Origin: JADCCX01 sp051649305
GTDB lineage: Bacteria > Pseudomonadota > Alphaproteobacteria > Rhizobiales > Beijerinckiaceae
DNA length: 42,349 nucleotides
NCBI GenBank assembly: GCA_051649305.1
Contig: JBOFGV010000133.1
Location: forward strand, 1 to 42,349
Direction: 5' to 3'
Shown: positions 32,064 through 40,132 of the stretch, in pieces
How positions within the stretch are numbered: the first letter of the stretch is position 1
Layout of the letters: the number at the start of each line of letters is the position of its first letter
Translations under genes and position numbers: made by a program
Notes under the pieces: model-generated
The model's input: the letters and a program-made list of their open reading frames with translations, nothing else
Told to the model about the DNA's origin: nothing
The model's database searches: none

Positions 32064-32777
32064 TCAGTTGTCTGCGGCCACAAGGCCGAGATAGCGTTCC
32101 AGGGGTGTTGAATCTGCAAGCAACTCACTGCTGGCGGCAGCATGAACGATGCGTCCGCGCTCAAGGATCACGGCCTTGTCTGTGAGCCCCAGAATTTTGC
32201 GCGCGTGCTGTTCCACGATGATCGCAGCAAGGCCTTCCTCGCGCAAAAGTCTGGCAAGTGCTGAAAGCAGTTCCTCGATAATGATTGGCGCCAAGCCTTC
32301 TGTCGGTTCATCCAGCAGCAAAAGTTTCGGATTGAGAACAAGCGCGCGCCCGATCGCCAGCATTTGCTGTTCACCACCGGAGAGTTGGCTGCCGAGATTG
32401 CCCTTGCGCTCTGCCAGTCTTGGAAACAACTGGAACACCCGCTCTGGCGTCCATATTCCGGGTCGTGCAACAGCTGTCATGTTTTCGGTCACAGTAAGCG
32501 AGCGAAAGATGTTGCGCTCCTGCGGAACCCAGCCAATGCCAAGCCCGGCACGGACCTCTGGTGGGCGCATAGACAAGTCCTGACCGCCAAGCTGGATGGT
32601 GCCGCCATACTGCCGCGTTACGCCCACGATGGTGTTTATCAGGGTCGTCTTGCCAACGCCATTACGGCCCAGCAGAGCGAGTGACTGGCCCTCGGCAAGC
32701 GAAAGCGCGATGTCGTGAAGCACGACTGAAGGACCGTATCCAGCCGAGAGATCTGTGATCGACAGGAGGTCAGCCAT
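32064..32777 (-). CDS. livF: Branched-chain-type ABC transporter ATPase LivF
   Basis: One of two ATPases of the HAAT importer, 237 aa. Walker A LLGRNGVGKTTL, Q-loop WVPQERNIFRSLTV, signature LSGGEQQMLAIGRAL, Walker B LLLLDEPTEGLAP and H-loop VEQHA are present, with the LivF-specific wording. The ATG at 32777 is chosen over the more upstream frame (32849), because the family N terminus (MADLLSITDLSAGYG) starts there and GGAGG-like sequence precedes it. It overlaps livG by 8 bp. The cluster context makes an aromatic acid more likely than leucine as cargo. Confidence 0.92.
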   Translation of the reverse strand: MADLLSITDLSAGYGPSVVLHDIALSLAEGQSLALLGRNGVGKTTLINTIVGVTRQYGGTIQLGGQDLSMRPPEVRAGLGIGWVPQERNIFRSLTVTENMTAVARPGIWTPERVFQLFPRLAERKGNLGSQLSGGEQQMLAIGRALVLNPKLLLLDEPTEGLAPIIIEELLSALARLLREEGLAAIIVEQHARKILGLTDKAVILERGRIVHAAASSELLADSTPLERYLGLVAADN

Positions 32778-33522
32778 GCACGGCCTCCCCAAGGTAGGCG
32801 GCTTTGACAGCTGGGTCTGCTGCCACCTGTTGCGGTAGGCCTTGTGCAATCACTTTGCCGTTTACGAGCACAGTGATCTTTGTCGCGAAACGGAAGACCA
32901 CATCCATGTCGTGTTCAATCAGCAGGACCGATACGTCCTTTGGCAATTCCGCAACCGTATCCAGCAACGCCTTGCGTTCGGCTTCCGGTACACCCGCTGC
33001 CGGTTCATCAAGCAGCAGAACCTTGGGTTGAACCGCAAAGGCAGAGGCAATTTCTATCTGGCGCTGCTTGCCATAGGGCAATGTTCCAACGCGCTCGTCC
33101 ATCACGTCCACGAGGCGGAAACGTTCCAGAATTTCAGCTGCTTCCTTGACAGCCTCGTCATTGGAATCCAGCCTTCCAAACAGCCGTGCACCGTGCCCCA
33201 ACCGCTCTGTGATCGCCATCATGATCATTTCAAGAACAGTCAGTCCAGCACAAAGCTGGTTGATCTGGAAAGTGCGGGCTAGGCCCAACTTCACCCGCGC
33301 TTCCCGTGACAACACAGTGATGTCCTGTCTATTCAGTTCGATGCGGCCTTCCGAAGGCTTCAGGACGCCAGTCAGGAGATTGACGAGCGTGGTCTTGCCT
33401 GCACCGTTGGGGCCGATCAGCGCATGGCGCTCACCTGCTTCAAGCGAAAACGAAACATCGTCTGTGGCGACGATGCCGCCAAAGCGTTTGGTCAGTCCTG
33501 ATGTGCGCAACACGAGCGTCAT
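32770..33522 (-). CDS. livG: Branched-chain-type ABC transporter ATPase LivG
   Basis: Second ATPase of the importer, 250 aa. Walker A LIGPNGAGKTTLVNLLTG, the LivG-type loop ARTFQINQLCAGLTVLEMIM, signature variant LPYGKQRQIEIASAFA, Walker B VLLLDEPAAGVPEAE and H-loop LIEHDMDVVF are visible. The start is ATG at 33522, which overlaps the livM stop by 4 bp (ATGA); the frame extends to 33636 within livM but without support. It forms a heterodimer with LivF under the LivH-LivM channel. Confidence 0.92.
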   Translation of the reverse strand: MTLVLRTSGLTKRFGGIVATDDVSFSLEAGERHALIGPNGAGKTTLVNLLTGVLKPSEGRIELNRQDITVLSREARVKLGLARTFQINQLCAGLTVLEMIMMAITERLGHGARLFGRLDSNDEAVKEAAEILERFRLVDVMDERVGTLPYGKQRQIEIASAFAVQPKVLLLDEPAAGVPEAERKALLDTVAELPKDVSVLLIEHDMDVVFRFATKITVLVNGKVIAQGLPQQVAADPAVKAAYLGEAVHG

Positions 33523-34529
33523 GGCTTCTGCCTCGCGCTGAACATGAGGCTTGCCTTGCGTGCGATGGCCCCAACACCGCCATAAATCATCTCGCGACCA
33601 CCGAGCACAAAAACCACCAGCAGCAGGCCTATCCAAAACTGCCAGTATTGCGGTGTGAGTGCCGCGATCCAGTCCTGCAGGAATTTGAAGGCAACAGCAC
33701 CGATGATACCACCATAGAGCCAGCCTGTGCCTCCAATGATCAGCACGAGCATCAGGTCAGCCGAGCGGTGAAAGGCGAGTGCATCGAGTGAAACGAACTG
33801 CGTTGTCTGCGCCATCAGCGCGCCTGCAGCGCCCGCATAGGCAGCAGAAATGGTATAGACCGTTGCCAGTCGCCAGCCCGGTGGCACGCCTGAGGCAGCT
33901 GCCCGTAACGGGTTGTCGCGTATAGCCCTGAGCGAAAGGCCGAAGGGGGCATGCACCATACGCCGTGCAATGACGAAGAGCACGAAGAGAACGATCAGCG
34001 AGTAGAGATAGGCCGTTTTACCAAAGAGATCGAACTCAAAACGGCCAAGCACGGGCTGCATGGTGATGCCTTGCAGGCCGTCAGCTCCACCTGTCCATTT
34101 GCCGAGGGAATTGGCAAGCTCATGCAGCAGAGAGGCTATACCGAGCGTCACCATCAACCGCGTGAGATCATTGCCACGCAGGATAAGCGGTGATGTGACA
34201 AGGCCAAGGATTGCCGAAATAACCATGGCAAAGATGAGGCCGGTGATTGGGTCTGCAGTAAAATGGAGCGCCAGCAGGCCTGCACCGTAAGCCCCAAAGC
34301 CAAGGAAGGCCGCATGGCCGAGCGAGACAATGCCTGCGTATCCCAGAATGAGATCCAGCGAGATGGCGAACAACGCCAGGATCGCAATCTCGTTCAAGAT
34401 CAGCAGTTGCCGTGGAAAGATGAAATAGGCCGCAAGTGCCATCATCCAGAACAGGATTTCCAGTGGATGCCAGCGGCGCGACCGCTGCAAGGATGACCGG
34501 ATCATGGTCTCGAGCTGAGGCGCGCTCAT
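33519..34529 (-). CDS. livM: Branched-chain-type ABC transporter permease LivM
   Basis: Membrane subunit of 336 aa with about eight to ten hydrophobic segments. The LivM core is clear: EIAILALFAISLDLILGYAG, IVSLGHAAFLGFGAYGAGLL, and the ATPase-docking region SLRAIRDNPLRAAASGV followed by GALMAQTTQFVSLDALAFHR and LMLVLIIGGTGWLYG. The N-terminal cytoplasmic stretch is rich in basic residues. It overlaps livH and livG by 4 bp each. Confidence 0.92.
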   Translation of the reverse strand: MSAPQLETMIRSSLQRSRRWHPLEILFWMMALAAYFIFPRQLLILNEIAILALFAISLDLILGYAGIVSLGHAAFLGFGAYGAGLLALHFTADPITGLIFAMVISAILGLVTSPLILRGNDLTRLMVTLGIASLLHELANSLGKWTGGADGLQGITMQPVLGRFEFDLFGKTAYLYSLIVLFVLFVIARRMVHAPFGLSLRAIRDNPLRAAASGVPPGWRLATVYTISAAYAGAAGALMAQTTQFVSLDALAFHRSADLMLVLIIGGTGWLYGGIIGAVAFKFLQDWIAALTPQYWQFWIGLLLVVFVLGGREMIYGGVGAIARKASLMFSARQKP

Positions 34530-35383
34530 GACCGTGATCTCGCAAACAGTCCCTCAGGTTTTGCGATCAGCACGCCCACCATGATGGCATAGATGATGAA
34601 AGCTCCGGCCCAGGGAATGTAGTACTTGCCCGCGACATCCGCGACGCCAAGAAGAATGGCTGCGAGAAACGGGCCGATCAAAGTTGAGGTTCCGCCAACG
34701 GTCACGACGATCAGAAAATAGATCATGAACTTGAGCGGGAAGGTGGGATCAAGCCCCATGAGTTCAACACCCAGCGCACCACCAAGACCTGCAAGTCCTG
34801 ATCCAATAGCAAAGGTGACAGAGAAGAGTTGGTTCACCGGAATGCCAAGCCCACGTGCCACGCGGGCATCGTCAACCGAAGCCCTGAGGCGGGTGCCAAA
34901 ACGCGTGCGTGTGAAGCCGAGGTGCAGCGCAACAACCAGTGCGCCACAGAGCAGAATAACAAACAACCGGTAGCGCCCGACAGCAACACCCGCGATATCA
35001 AAGCGCCCTTGCAGCCACTGCGGAAGGCGGATGATCTGCTGGGTTGAGCCCATCACATAGTCCGTCGCTGCCACGGCCATGAAGGTTAGTCCAATGGTGA
35101 AGAGCACCTGATCAAGATGGCTCTTGGCATACATTGGCCGATACAACAGCCGTTCCAGAACCGCGCCTGAAACCGCCGACACAAGGAAGGCCATCGGGAG
35201 CGTCCAAAGGAACGGAACACCATGCCGTTGCATCAGCACGACGGTCACATAACCGCCAGCCATGGCAAAAGCGCCATGCGCCAGATTGACAAAATTCATG
35301 AGGCCCATGGTCACCGAGAGACCACAGGCCAGCACGAAAAGCACCATGCCGTAGGCAATGCCGTCGAAAAGAAGGGTCAGCAT
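34526..35383 (-). CDS. livH: Branched-chain-type ABC transporter permease LivH
   Basis: Membrane subunit of 285 aa. LivH hallmarks are GIAYGMVLFVLACGLSVTMG, LMNFVNLAHGAFAMAGGYVT, the EAA-like region LRASVDDARVARGLGIPVN, and GGALGVELMGLDPTFPLKFM. It starts 31 bp after the binding-protein stop and overlaps livM (ATGA). With LivM it forms the channel of the importer. Confidence 0.92.
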   Translation of the reverse strand: MLTLLFDGIAYGMVLFVLACGLSVTMGLMNFVNLAHGAFAMAGGYVTVVLMQRHGVPFLWTLPMAFLVSAVSGAVLERLLYRPMYAKSHLDQVLFTIGLTFMAVAATDYVMGSTQQIIRLPQWLQGRFDIAGVAVGRYRLFVILLCGALVVALHLGFTRTRFGTRLRASVDDARVARGLGIPVNQLFSVTFAIGSGLAGLGGALGVELMGLDPTFPLKFMIYFLIVVTVGGTSTLIGPFLAAILLGVADVAGKYYIPWAGAFIIYAIMVGVLIAKPEGLFARSRS

Positions 35384-35414
35384 GATATGCGCATTTCAGT
35401 TTGGCTTCTTAGCC

Positions 35415-36587
35415 TCACTTCTTTGCCTTTACCGGATCCTTGACGTTGGGAATGGTGTGAAACTCCACATTGAAGAGTTCGCCATTCACGCGCTCGACTT
35501 TCCGGATGTAAACATTCTGGATGATGTCACGCGTTTCAGGATCGATGGACATTGGGCCACGTGGGCTCTCCCAGCTGAGGCCCTTCATCGCCTCAACAAG
35601 CGCTTCACCGCCCTGACCATTGGTCTTCTTCAGGCCCTCAACCAGCACATGCATGCCATCGTAACCACCGACAGACATGAAGTTAGGCCGCATGCCAGGA
35701 TTGGCCTTTTGGAAGGCTTCGACATAGGCTTTGTTGACAGCGCTGGGGTGGGCGGCTGAGTAGTGATGCGCCGTCGTGACGCCAAGGGCCGCATCACCCA
35801 TGGCTGGCAGAATATCGTCGTCGGTCACGTCACCCGTCCCGATGAGGCGAATGCCGCTCTTGTCGAGGCCGCGCTCCGCAAACTGCTTCATGAAGGTTGA
35901 GCCCTGTCCCGAAGGCACAAAGATCAGGATGGCTTCAGGCTTTGAATCCGCCGCGCGTTGCAGGAAGGGAGAGAAGTCCGGGTTCTGCAGGGGAATACGC
36001 ATGGCTTCTGTTGTGCCACCAGCTTCCTTGAAAGCCGCAGTGAAGGATGTCTCGACGTCATGGCCCGGTGCAAAATCTGAAACCATGGTGACGACCCGCT
36101 TGATGCCTTGCTGCGCAATCCATGTGCCGAACGGCCCTGATATCTGTGGCACAACCTGACTGGTGCGCACGATGAAGGGTGAGCGCTCGGTGATGATCGA
36201 GGTCGCTGCAGACATCACAACCATCGGCGTTTTGCCCTGTGTCGCAACTGGGGCAGTGGCCAGGGCAATCGGTGTCAATCCAAAGCCTGCGATGGCTGTC
36301 ACCTTGTCGTTGACGATCAACTCTTGCGCGAGGCGACGACCGACATCGGGAACGCCGGTATCATCCTTGAGGATCAGTTCAATCTTGCGGCCAGCGACGG
36401 TCGCGCCTTTTTGCGCCAGATAAAGATTGGCGGCCGCCGCAATCTGCTTGCCGGTTGAGGTGAATGGCCCGGTCATGGGCAAAACCAGACCGATCTTGAT
36501 CGGGTCGGCCTGCGCCATTGCACCTGAAGGCAACAAGCCAGCTGCGGCTGTTGCACCCATGCCTTTAAGAATTGTTCTGCGTTCCAT
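35415..36587 (-). CDS. livK: Periplasmic binding protein of the branched-chain-type ABC transporter
   Basis: Type I periplasmic binding protein of 390 aa. The signal peptide has a twin-arginine-like start (MERRTILKGMGATAAAGLLP, cleavage near AMAQ). The mature protein opens with DPIKIGLVLPMTGPFTSTGK, the standard Leu/Ile/Val-binding fold, and contains RTSQVVPQISGPFGTWIAQQ and FMSVGGYDGMHVLVEGLKK. GAGGAGG precedes the ATG at 36587. Proteins of this family in aromatic-degradation operons bind aromatic or dicarboxylic acids rather than branched-chain amino acids, so the gene symbol denotes family only. Confidence 0.92.
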   Translation of the reverse strand: MERRTILKGMGATAAAGLLPSGAMAQADPIKIGLVLPMTGPFTSTGKQIAAAANLYLAQKGATVAGRKIELILKDDTGVPDVGRRLAQELIVNDKVTAIAGFGLTPIALATAPVATQGKTPMVVMSAATSIITERSPFIVRTSQVVPQISGPFGTWIAQQGIKRVVTMVSDFAPGHDVETSFTAAFKEAGGTTEAMRIPLQNPDFSPFLQRAADSKPEAILIFVPSGQGSTFMKQFAERGLDKSGIRLIGTGDVTDDDILPAMGDAALGVTTAHHYSAAHPSAVNKAYVEAFQKANPGMRPNFMSVGGYDGMHVLVEGLKKTNGQGGEALVEAMKGLSWESPRGPMSIDPETRDIIQNVYIRKVERVNGELFNVEFHTIPNVKDPVKAKK

Positions 36588-36601
36588 GATGTCCTCCTCT
36601 G

Positions 36602-36620
36602 GCCGGATCTTTTGTCCGGC
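36602..36620. repeat. Intergenic hairpin between aldolase and binding-protein genes
   Basis: GCCGG (36602-36606) and CCGGC (36616-36620) enclose a 9-nt loop in the 47-bp gap between the aldolase gene and livK. It could set different transcript levels for the enzyme and transporter parts of the operon. No U-run is present. Confidence 0.45.
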
Positions 36621-36634
36621 TCTGTTGATGTCGA

Positions 36635-37336
36635 TTATTGGTTGTTCTGCTTTTCGTCCCAGGCACGATAAACAAGGCCCGCCTTGGTGAGGCCTTCACG
36701 CATCTTGTACATATCGAGGCCAAGTTCGCCACTGGCGAGACGCCGCCGCTTTTCACCTTCGTTGGCTTCCCGCGCTTTGCCTGCCTCGGCCACTTTTGCG
36801 GCATCGAGACGCGGCACAACAACAACGCCGTCATCATCGGCCACAATGACATCACCCGGATTGACGAGCGCACCAGCACAGACGATCGGTACGTTCACGG
36901 AACCCAACGTGGCCTTCACTGTTCCTTTGGCCGAGATGGCGCGGGACCAGACCGGGAAACCCATTTCAGTCAATGGCTTCACGTCCCGCACGCCTGCATC
37001 AATGATCAAGCCACGCGCGCCCCGTGCCATGGCCGAGCTTGCCAACAGATCACCGAACATTCCGTCCGTGTTGTCTGCTGTGCAGGCAACAACCAGAATG
37101 TCGCCTTGCTTCAGCTGCTCAATGGCGACATGGATCATCCAGTTGTCGCCGGGCTGCACCAAGGCTGTCACTGCTGCGCCCGCGATACTCGCGCCGGGAT
37201 ATATGGGCCGCATGTAGGGCTTCATCAGTCCCATGCGCCCCATGGCTTCATGGGTTGTGGACACCCCGAGGCGCATCAGTGCTTCTACCGCTGCGGTGTC
37301 AGGGCGAGGCACGCCTGTGATGACTGTCGGGGTCAT
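36635..37336 (-). CDS. galC: 4-carboxy-4-hydroxy-2-oxoadipate aldolase (RraA family, GalC/LigK type)
   Basis: Class II pyruvate aldolase of 233 aa predicted to split 4-carboxy-4-hydroxy-2-oxoadipate into pyruvate and oxaloacetate, the last step of gallate and protocatechuate-4,5 degradation. RraA-fold markers are STTHEAMGRMGLMKP, ADNTDGMFGDLLASSAMARG, and the active-site DAGVRD with Arg117 and Asp118, which bind pyruvate and a divalent metal. The C-terminal KMREGLTKAGLVY resembles the LigK/GalC tail. It overlaps the hydratase gene by 4 bp. The neighbouring GalB- and GalD-type genes make this assignment firm relative to other RraA-like proteins. Confidence 0.88.
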   Translation of the reverse strand: MTPTVITGVPRPDTAAVEALMRLGVSTTHEAMGRMGLMKPYMRPIYPGASIAGAAVTALVQPGDNWMIHVAIEQLKQGDILVVACTADNTDGMFGDLLASSAMARGARGLIIDAGVRDVKPLTEMGFPVWSRAISAKGTVKATLGSVNVPIVCAGALVNPGDVIVADDDGVVVVPRLDAAKVAEAGKAREANEGEKRRRLASGELGLDMYKMREGLTKAGLVYRAWDEKQNNQ

Positions 37337-38049
37337 GTGAGCATCTCCAGAGCTTCCGGGAACAAGCGTTGATAGGCCTCGCCGTAGGTCATGGCTTTGC
37401 CGGAATTTCGCCCGCCCTGCATGCCGCGGTTCAGCGCGACACGGGTGTAGTATTCCCAGAGATGTTTCTGCGCTGCCAGCACCTCGAAGGCCTTGCGCTT
37501 TTGTTCCCAGACCTCATCGATGTTGAGGATGACGTTCGGTTTGAAATTACACTGCTCCGGCTGGTGAGGCTCAAACAGAAACACTGGCGGTGCCGCATAG
37601 GCGCGATCTGGATTAGGCTTGTGCCCTGCTGCCTGAGCAATGATGCGGGCCTCCTGTGCAAAGCGCGTCGCCTCTGGGTGGTCGACATTGTAGGGGTCTT
37701 CAAGGCTGTGTGTCAGCACGAAGCTTGGGTTCATTTCGTGAAAAATATCGATGGCATGATCGAGCATCTTTTCAGTTGTCCTGAGAGGATAGTCCCCCGC
37801 ATCCATGAACTCGATTTCAGCACCCAGCACGGCCGCAGCGCGCTCCGCCTCGTCCTTGCGGCCTGCCTTGACCTCGGCAAGTGTTGCCCCTGCTTTCTTC
37901 CACGCAAACTGGCTTTCGCCCCGTTCACCGTAGGCAAGGCACAAGATCTTGATCCGCATGCCCCGTTTGGCATGCAGTGCAATGGCACCACCTGCGCGCC
38001 AGACAAAGTCTCCCGGATGTGCTGTAATCACCAGTCCTGTCTTCGACAT
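37333..38049 (-). CDS. galB: 4-oxalomesaconate hydratase (PIG-L family, GalB type)
   Basis: Predicted to hydrate the enol form of 4-oxalomesaconate to 4-carboxy-4-hydroxy-2-oxoadipate. The 238-aa product has the PIG-L/LmbE fold: the metal site near the N terminus reads TAHPGDFVWRAGGAIA (usually AHPDDE), then CLAYGERGES, and VLTHSLEDPYNVDHPEATRF supplies the later histidines. The HPGDFVWRAGG variant is consistent with the GalB branch rather than sugar deacetylases. Start ATG at 38049 shares one base with the tautomerase stop (TAATG). Placement between tautomerase and aldolase matches the chemical order. Confidence 0.85.
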   Translation of the reverse strand: MSKTGLVITAHPGDFVWRAGGAIALHAKRGMRIKILCLAYGERGESQFAWKKAGATLAEVKAGRKDEAERAAAVLGAEIEFMDAGDYPLRTTEKMLDHAIDIFHEMNPSFVLTHSLEDPYNVDHPEATRFAQEARIIAQAAGHKPNPDRAYAAPPVFLFEPHQPEQCNFKPNVILNIDEVWEQKRKAFEVLAAQKHLWEYYTRVALNRGMQGGRNSGKAMTYGEAYQRLFPEALEMLT

Positions 38050-39155
38050 TACACCAAGTCCCGTTCTGCTGCGATCAACCGATTTTCCGGCGCATACGCA
38101 GTTCCATCAAAAAGCATGCGTGCTGTGCGCAAAAGCCCGGCCCGTTCGATCACGGGCTTTTGCTCTGTGCCGCCAACCGTAAGGTTCACTGTGAACTCGC
38201 CTGTGGGGTGCTCAACAATGACAGTCCGCTCTCGCCCGCTGGGCATCGAGACGACTTCATACGCAGGAGATCCGGGGAGGGCGGCTGCGGTGGCCACAGT
38301 CACAGCAGCGAAAACGCCGATGGAGGCGTGGCACTCATGCGGAATGAAACTGCGTGTTGCAATGTTTCCGCCGCTGCGCGGCTCTGCCACGAGGCAAATT
38401 TTTGGCACGGCCTTGCTGGTAACATCACCGAGGTTCATCAAAGGCCCAGCCTTCAACCGAATAGCCTCGATCCGGGATTTCAACTCCCTGTCCTTGTCAA
38501 GCTGCTCGCGGGACTCGTGCCCGGTGCGGTCGACATCTGCGGCCTTCATGATGATGACAGGCATGCCGTTATCGATCAGCGTACAGCGCACGCCATTGAT
38601 GATATCCACTACATGACCGGTAGGGAGCAGCGATCCGCAAACCGAGCCTTCTGCATCAAGGAAGGAAATTGTGATGGGAGCAGACGTGCCCGGAGCGCCA
38701 TCGATTCTGGCGACCCCTTCATAGTTCACCCGTCCTTGAGGCGTTTGCACAACAAGGTCCGCAACGGTTCCGGTGTTGACAGTACGCACCCGCACACTTG
38801 TCATTTCGTCAGCTGGCTTTACCAAGCCACGCTCGATTGCGAAGGGCGCAACGCCTGATAGGATGTTGCCACAATTCGGCGTGGTGTCGACCATCGGCTT
38901 GTCGACCCCAACCTGCGCAAAGAGAAAATCAATGTCGATGCCAGGTTCATTTGAGCGCGAGACAATCGCAACCTTTGACGTAAGCGGATGGGCTCCTCCA
39001 AGGCCATCCACCTGTCGGGGATCCGGCGATCCCATGAGTGCCAACAGAAGGGCATCCCGCTCCTTGGTATTGGTGGGCAAATCCTCTGCGAGAAAATACG
39101 CCCCTTTCGAGGTGCCGCCCCGCATCATCATGCATCTGACGCCGCGAAGAGACAT
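38049..39155 (-). CDS. galD: 4-oxalomesaconate tautomerase (PrpF family, GalD type)
   Basis: Converts the keto form of 4-oxalomesaconate to the enol form used by the hydratase. The 368-aa product belongs to the PrpF/diaminopimelate-epimerase-like fold: MMMRGGTSKGAYFLAEDLP at the N terminus, GSPDPRQVDGLGGAHPLTSK, PNCGNILSGVAPFAIERGLV, and the second-domain IPHECHASIGVFAAVTVATA. These motifs are shared with PrpF aconitate isomerase and GalD; the neighbours choose GalD. GGAGG lies 5 bp before the ATG at 39155. It follows the Bug protein gene by one base. Confidence 0.87.
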   Translation of the reverse strand: MSLRGVRCMMMRGGTSKGAYFLAEDLPTNTKERDALLLALMGSPDPRQVDGLGGAHPLTSKVAIVSRSNEPGIDIDFLFAQVGVDKPMVDTTPNCGNILSGVAPFAIERGLVKPADEMTSVRVRTVNTGTVADLVVQTPQGRVNYEGVARIDGAPGTSAPITISFLDAEGSVCGSLLPTGHVVDIINGVRCTLIDNGMPVIIMKAADVDRTGHESREQLDKDRELKSRIEAIRLKAGPLMNLGDVTSKAVPKICLVAEPRSGGNIATRSFIPHECHASIGVFAAVTVATAAALPGSPAYEVVSMPSGRERTVIVEHPTGEFTVNLTVGGTEQKPVIERAGLLRTARMLFDGTAYAPENRLIAAERDLV

Positions 39156-39156
39156 C

Positions 39157-40131
39157 TTAGCCTCCAGCAGTTATGCCGGAACGGCGGATAACATCCCGCC
39201 ATACCGTGATTTCAGACTGGATGAGTGCACCGAATTTTTCCGGCGTCGTTGGTGCTGCAATCGCTCCGTCGTTGCGCAGTGTTGTCGCCACTTCCGGCGA
39301 ACCGAGCAAGCCGTTGATCTCGGTGTTCATGCGCCGGATAATCGCCTCAGGCGTTTTGGCCGGTGCAACCAGACCGTACCATTGCACAGCATCGAAATTG
39401 GCCACGCCACTGTCCGCGACTGTCGGAAGATCCGGCGCAAAAGCCACACGCTCCCGACTGGAAACCGCCAATGTTCGCAACCGCCCGGAAGCAGCCATGG
39501 GCAAAACAGCAGGACCTCCGGTCAAGGTGAACTGGATTGTCCCGGCCACGAGATCATTGATCATGGGAGCCGTGCCGCGATACGGCACATGGGTTGCCTC
39601 AAAGCCTGCAGCAGAGGCGAGATAGGCCCCAGCCACATGGGCAGCACTGCCGACGCCGCCAGAGCCATAGTTGAGTTTGCCGGGATTGGCCTTTGCATAG
39701 GCAACGAACTCAGCAAATGTTTTGACCGGCAAAGACGGATGCACGGCGAGGATGTTGGGCACAGTTGCCACCAGCGCAACGGGTGCAAAATCCTTCACCG
39801 GATCATACGGTAGGTTGGGATAGAGCGACGGTGTAAAAGCCAATGTTCCGATGTGTCCCATCATAAAGGTGTGGCCATCGGCATCTGCCTTTGCCACGGC
39901 ATTCGCCGCCACCGAGCCGCCTGCACCGGGCCTGTTTTCAATGATGATAGTGGCCTTGAGGGGCGCTTCCAGTTTTTGGGCAATCACGCGTGCAAGGATA
40001 TCCGTGCTGCCGCCGGGGGCGAAAGGCACAATGAACTTGATGACTTGCGAAGGCCATGTGGTTTGCGCTTTCACAGCGCTTGGCGAGAAAGCAAGAGCGG
40101 CTGTGCCGACAAGAAAAGCGCGCCGTTTCAT
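39157..40131 (-). CDS. Bug-family periplasmic solute-binding protein (TTT type), first copy
   Basis: TctC/Bug-type binding protein of 324 aa. Start is the ATG at 40131, with GGAAG upstream; the frame runs to 40176 inside the upstream gene. The signal peptide MKRRAFLVGTAALAFSPSAV is cleaved near VKAQ. The mature part begins TTWPSQVIKFIVPFAPGGST and has GAGGSVAANAVAKADADGHT in the ligand pocket, like the second copy at 29123-30088 but clearly divergent from it. Membrane subunits TctA and TctB are absent nearby. Its likely ligand is a di- or tricarboxylate or an aromatic acid of the pathway. Confidence 0.9.
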   Translation of the reverse strand: MKRRAFLVGTAALAFSPSAVKAQTTWPSQVIKFIVPFAPGGSTDILARVIAQKLEAPLKATIIIENRPGAGGSVAANAVAKADADGHTFMMGHIGTLAFTPSLYPNLPYDPVKDFAPVALVATVPNILAVHPSLPVKTFAEFVAYAKANPGKLNYGSGGVGSAAHVAGAYLASAAGFEATHVPYRGTAPMINDLVAGTIQFTLTGGPAVLPMAASGRLRTLAVSSRERVAFAPDLPTVADSGVANFDAVQWYGLVAPAKTPEAIIRRMNTEINGLLGSPEVATTLRNDGAIAAPTTPEKFGALIQSEITVWRDVIRRSGITAGG

Positions 40132-40132
40132 G

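Noticed and set aside
37369..38616. A 415-codon plus-strand reading frame opposite the hydratase and tautomerase genes
   Set aside because: It spans two well-supported genes on the opposite strand, has a Cys/His/Arg-rich composition and no motif.
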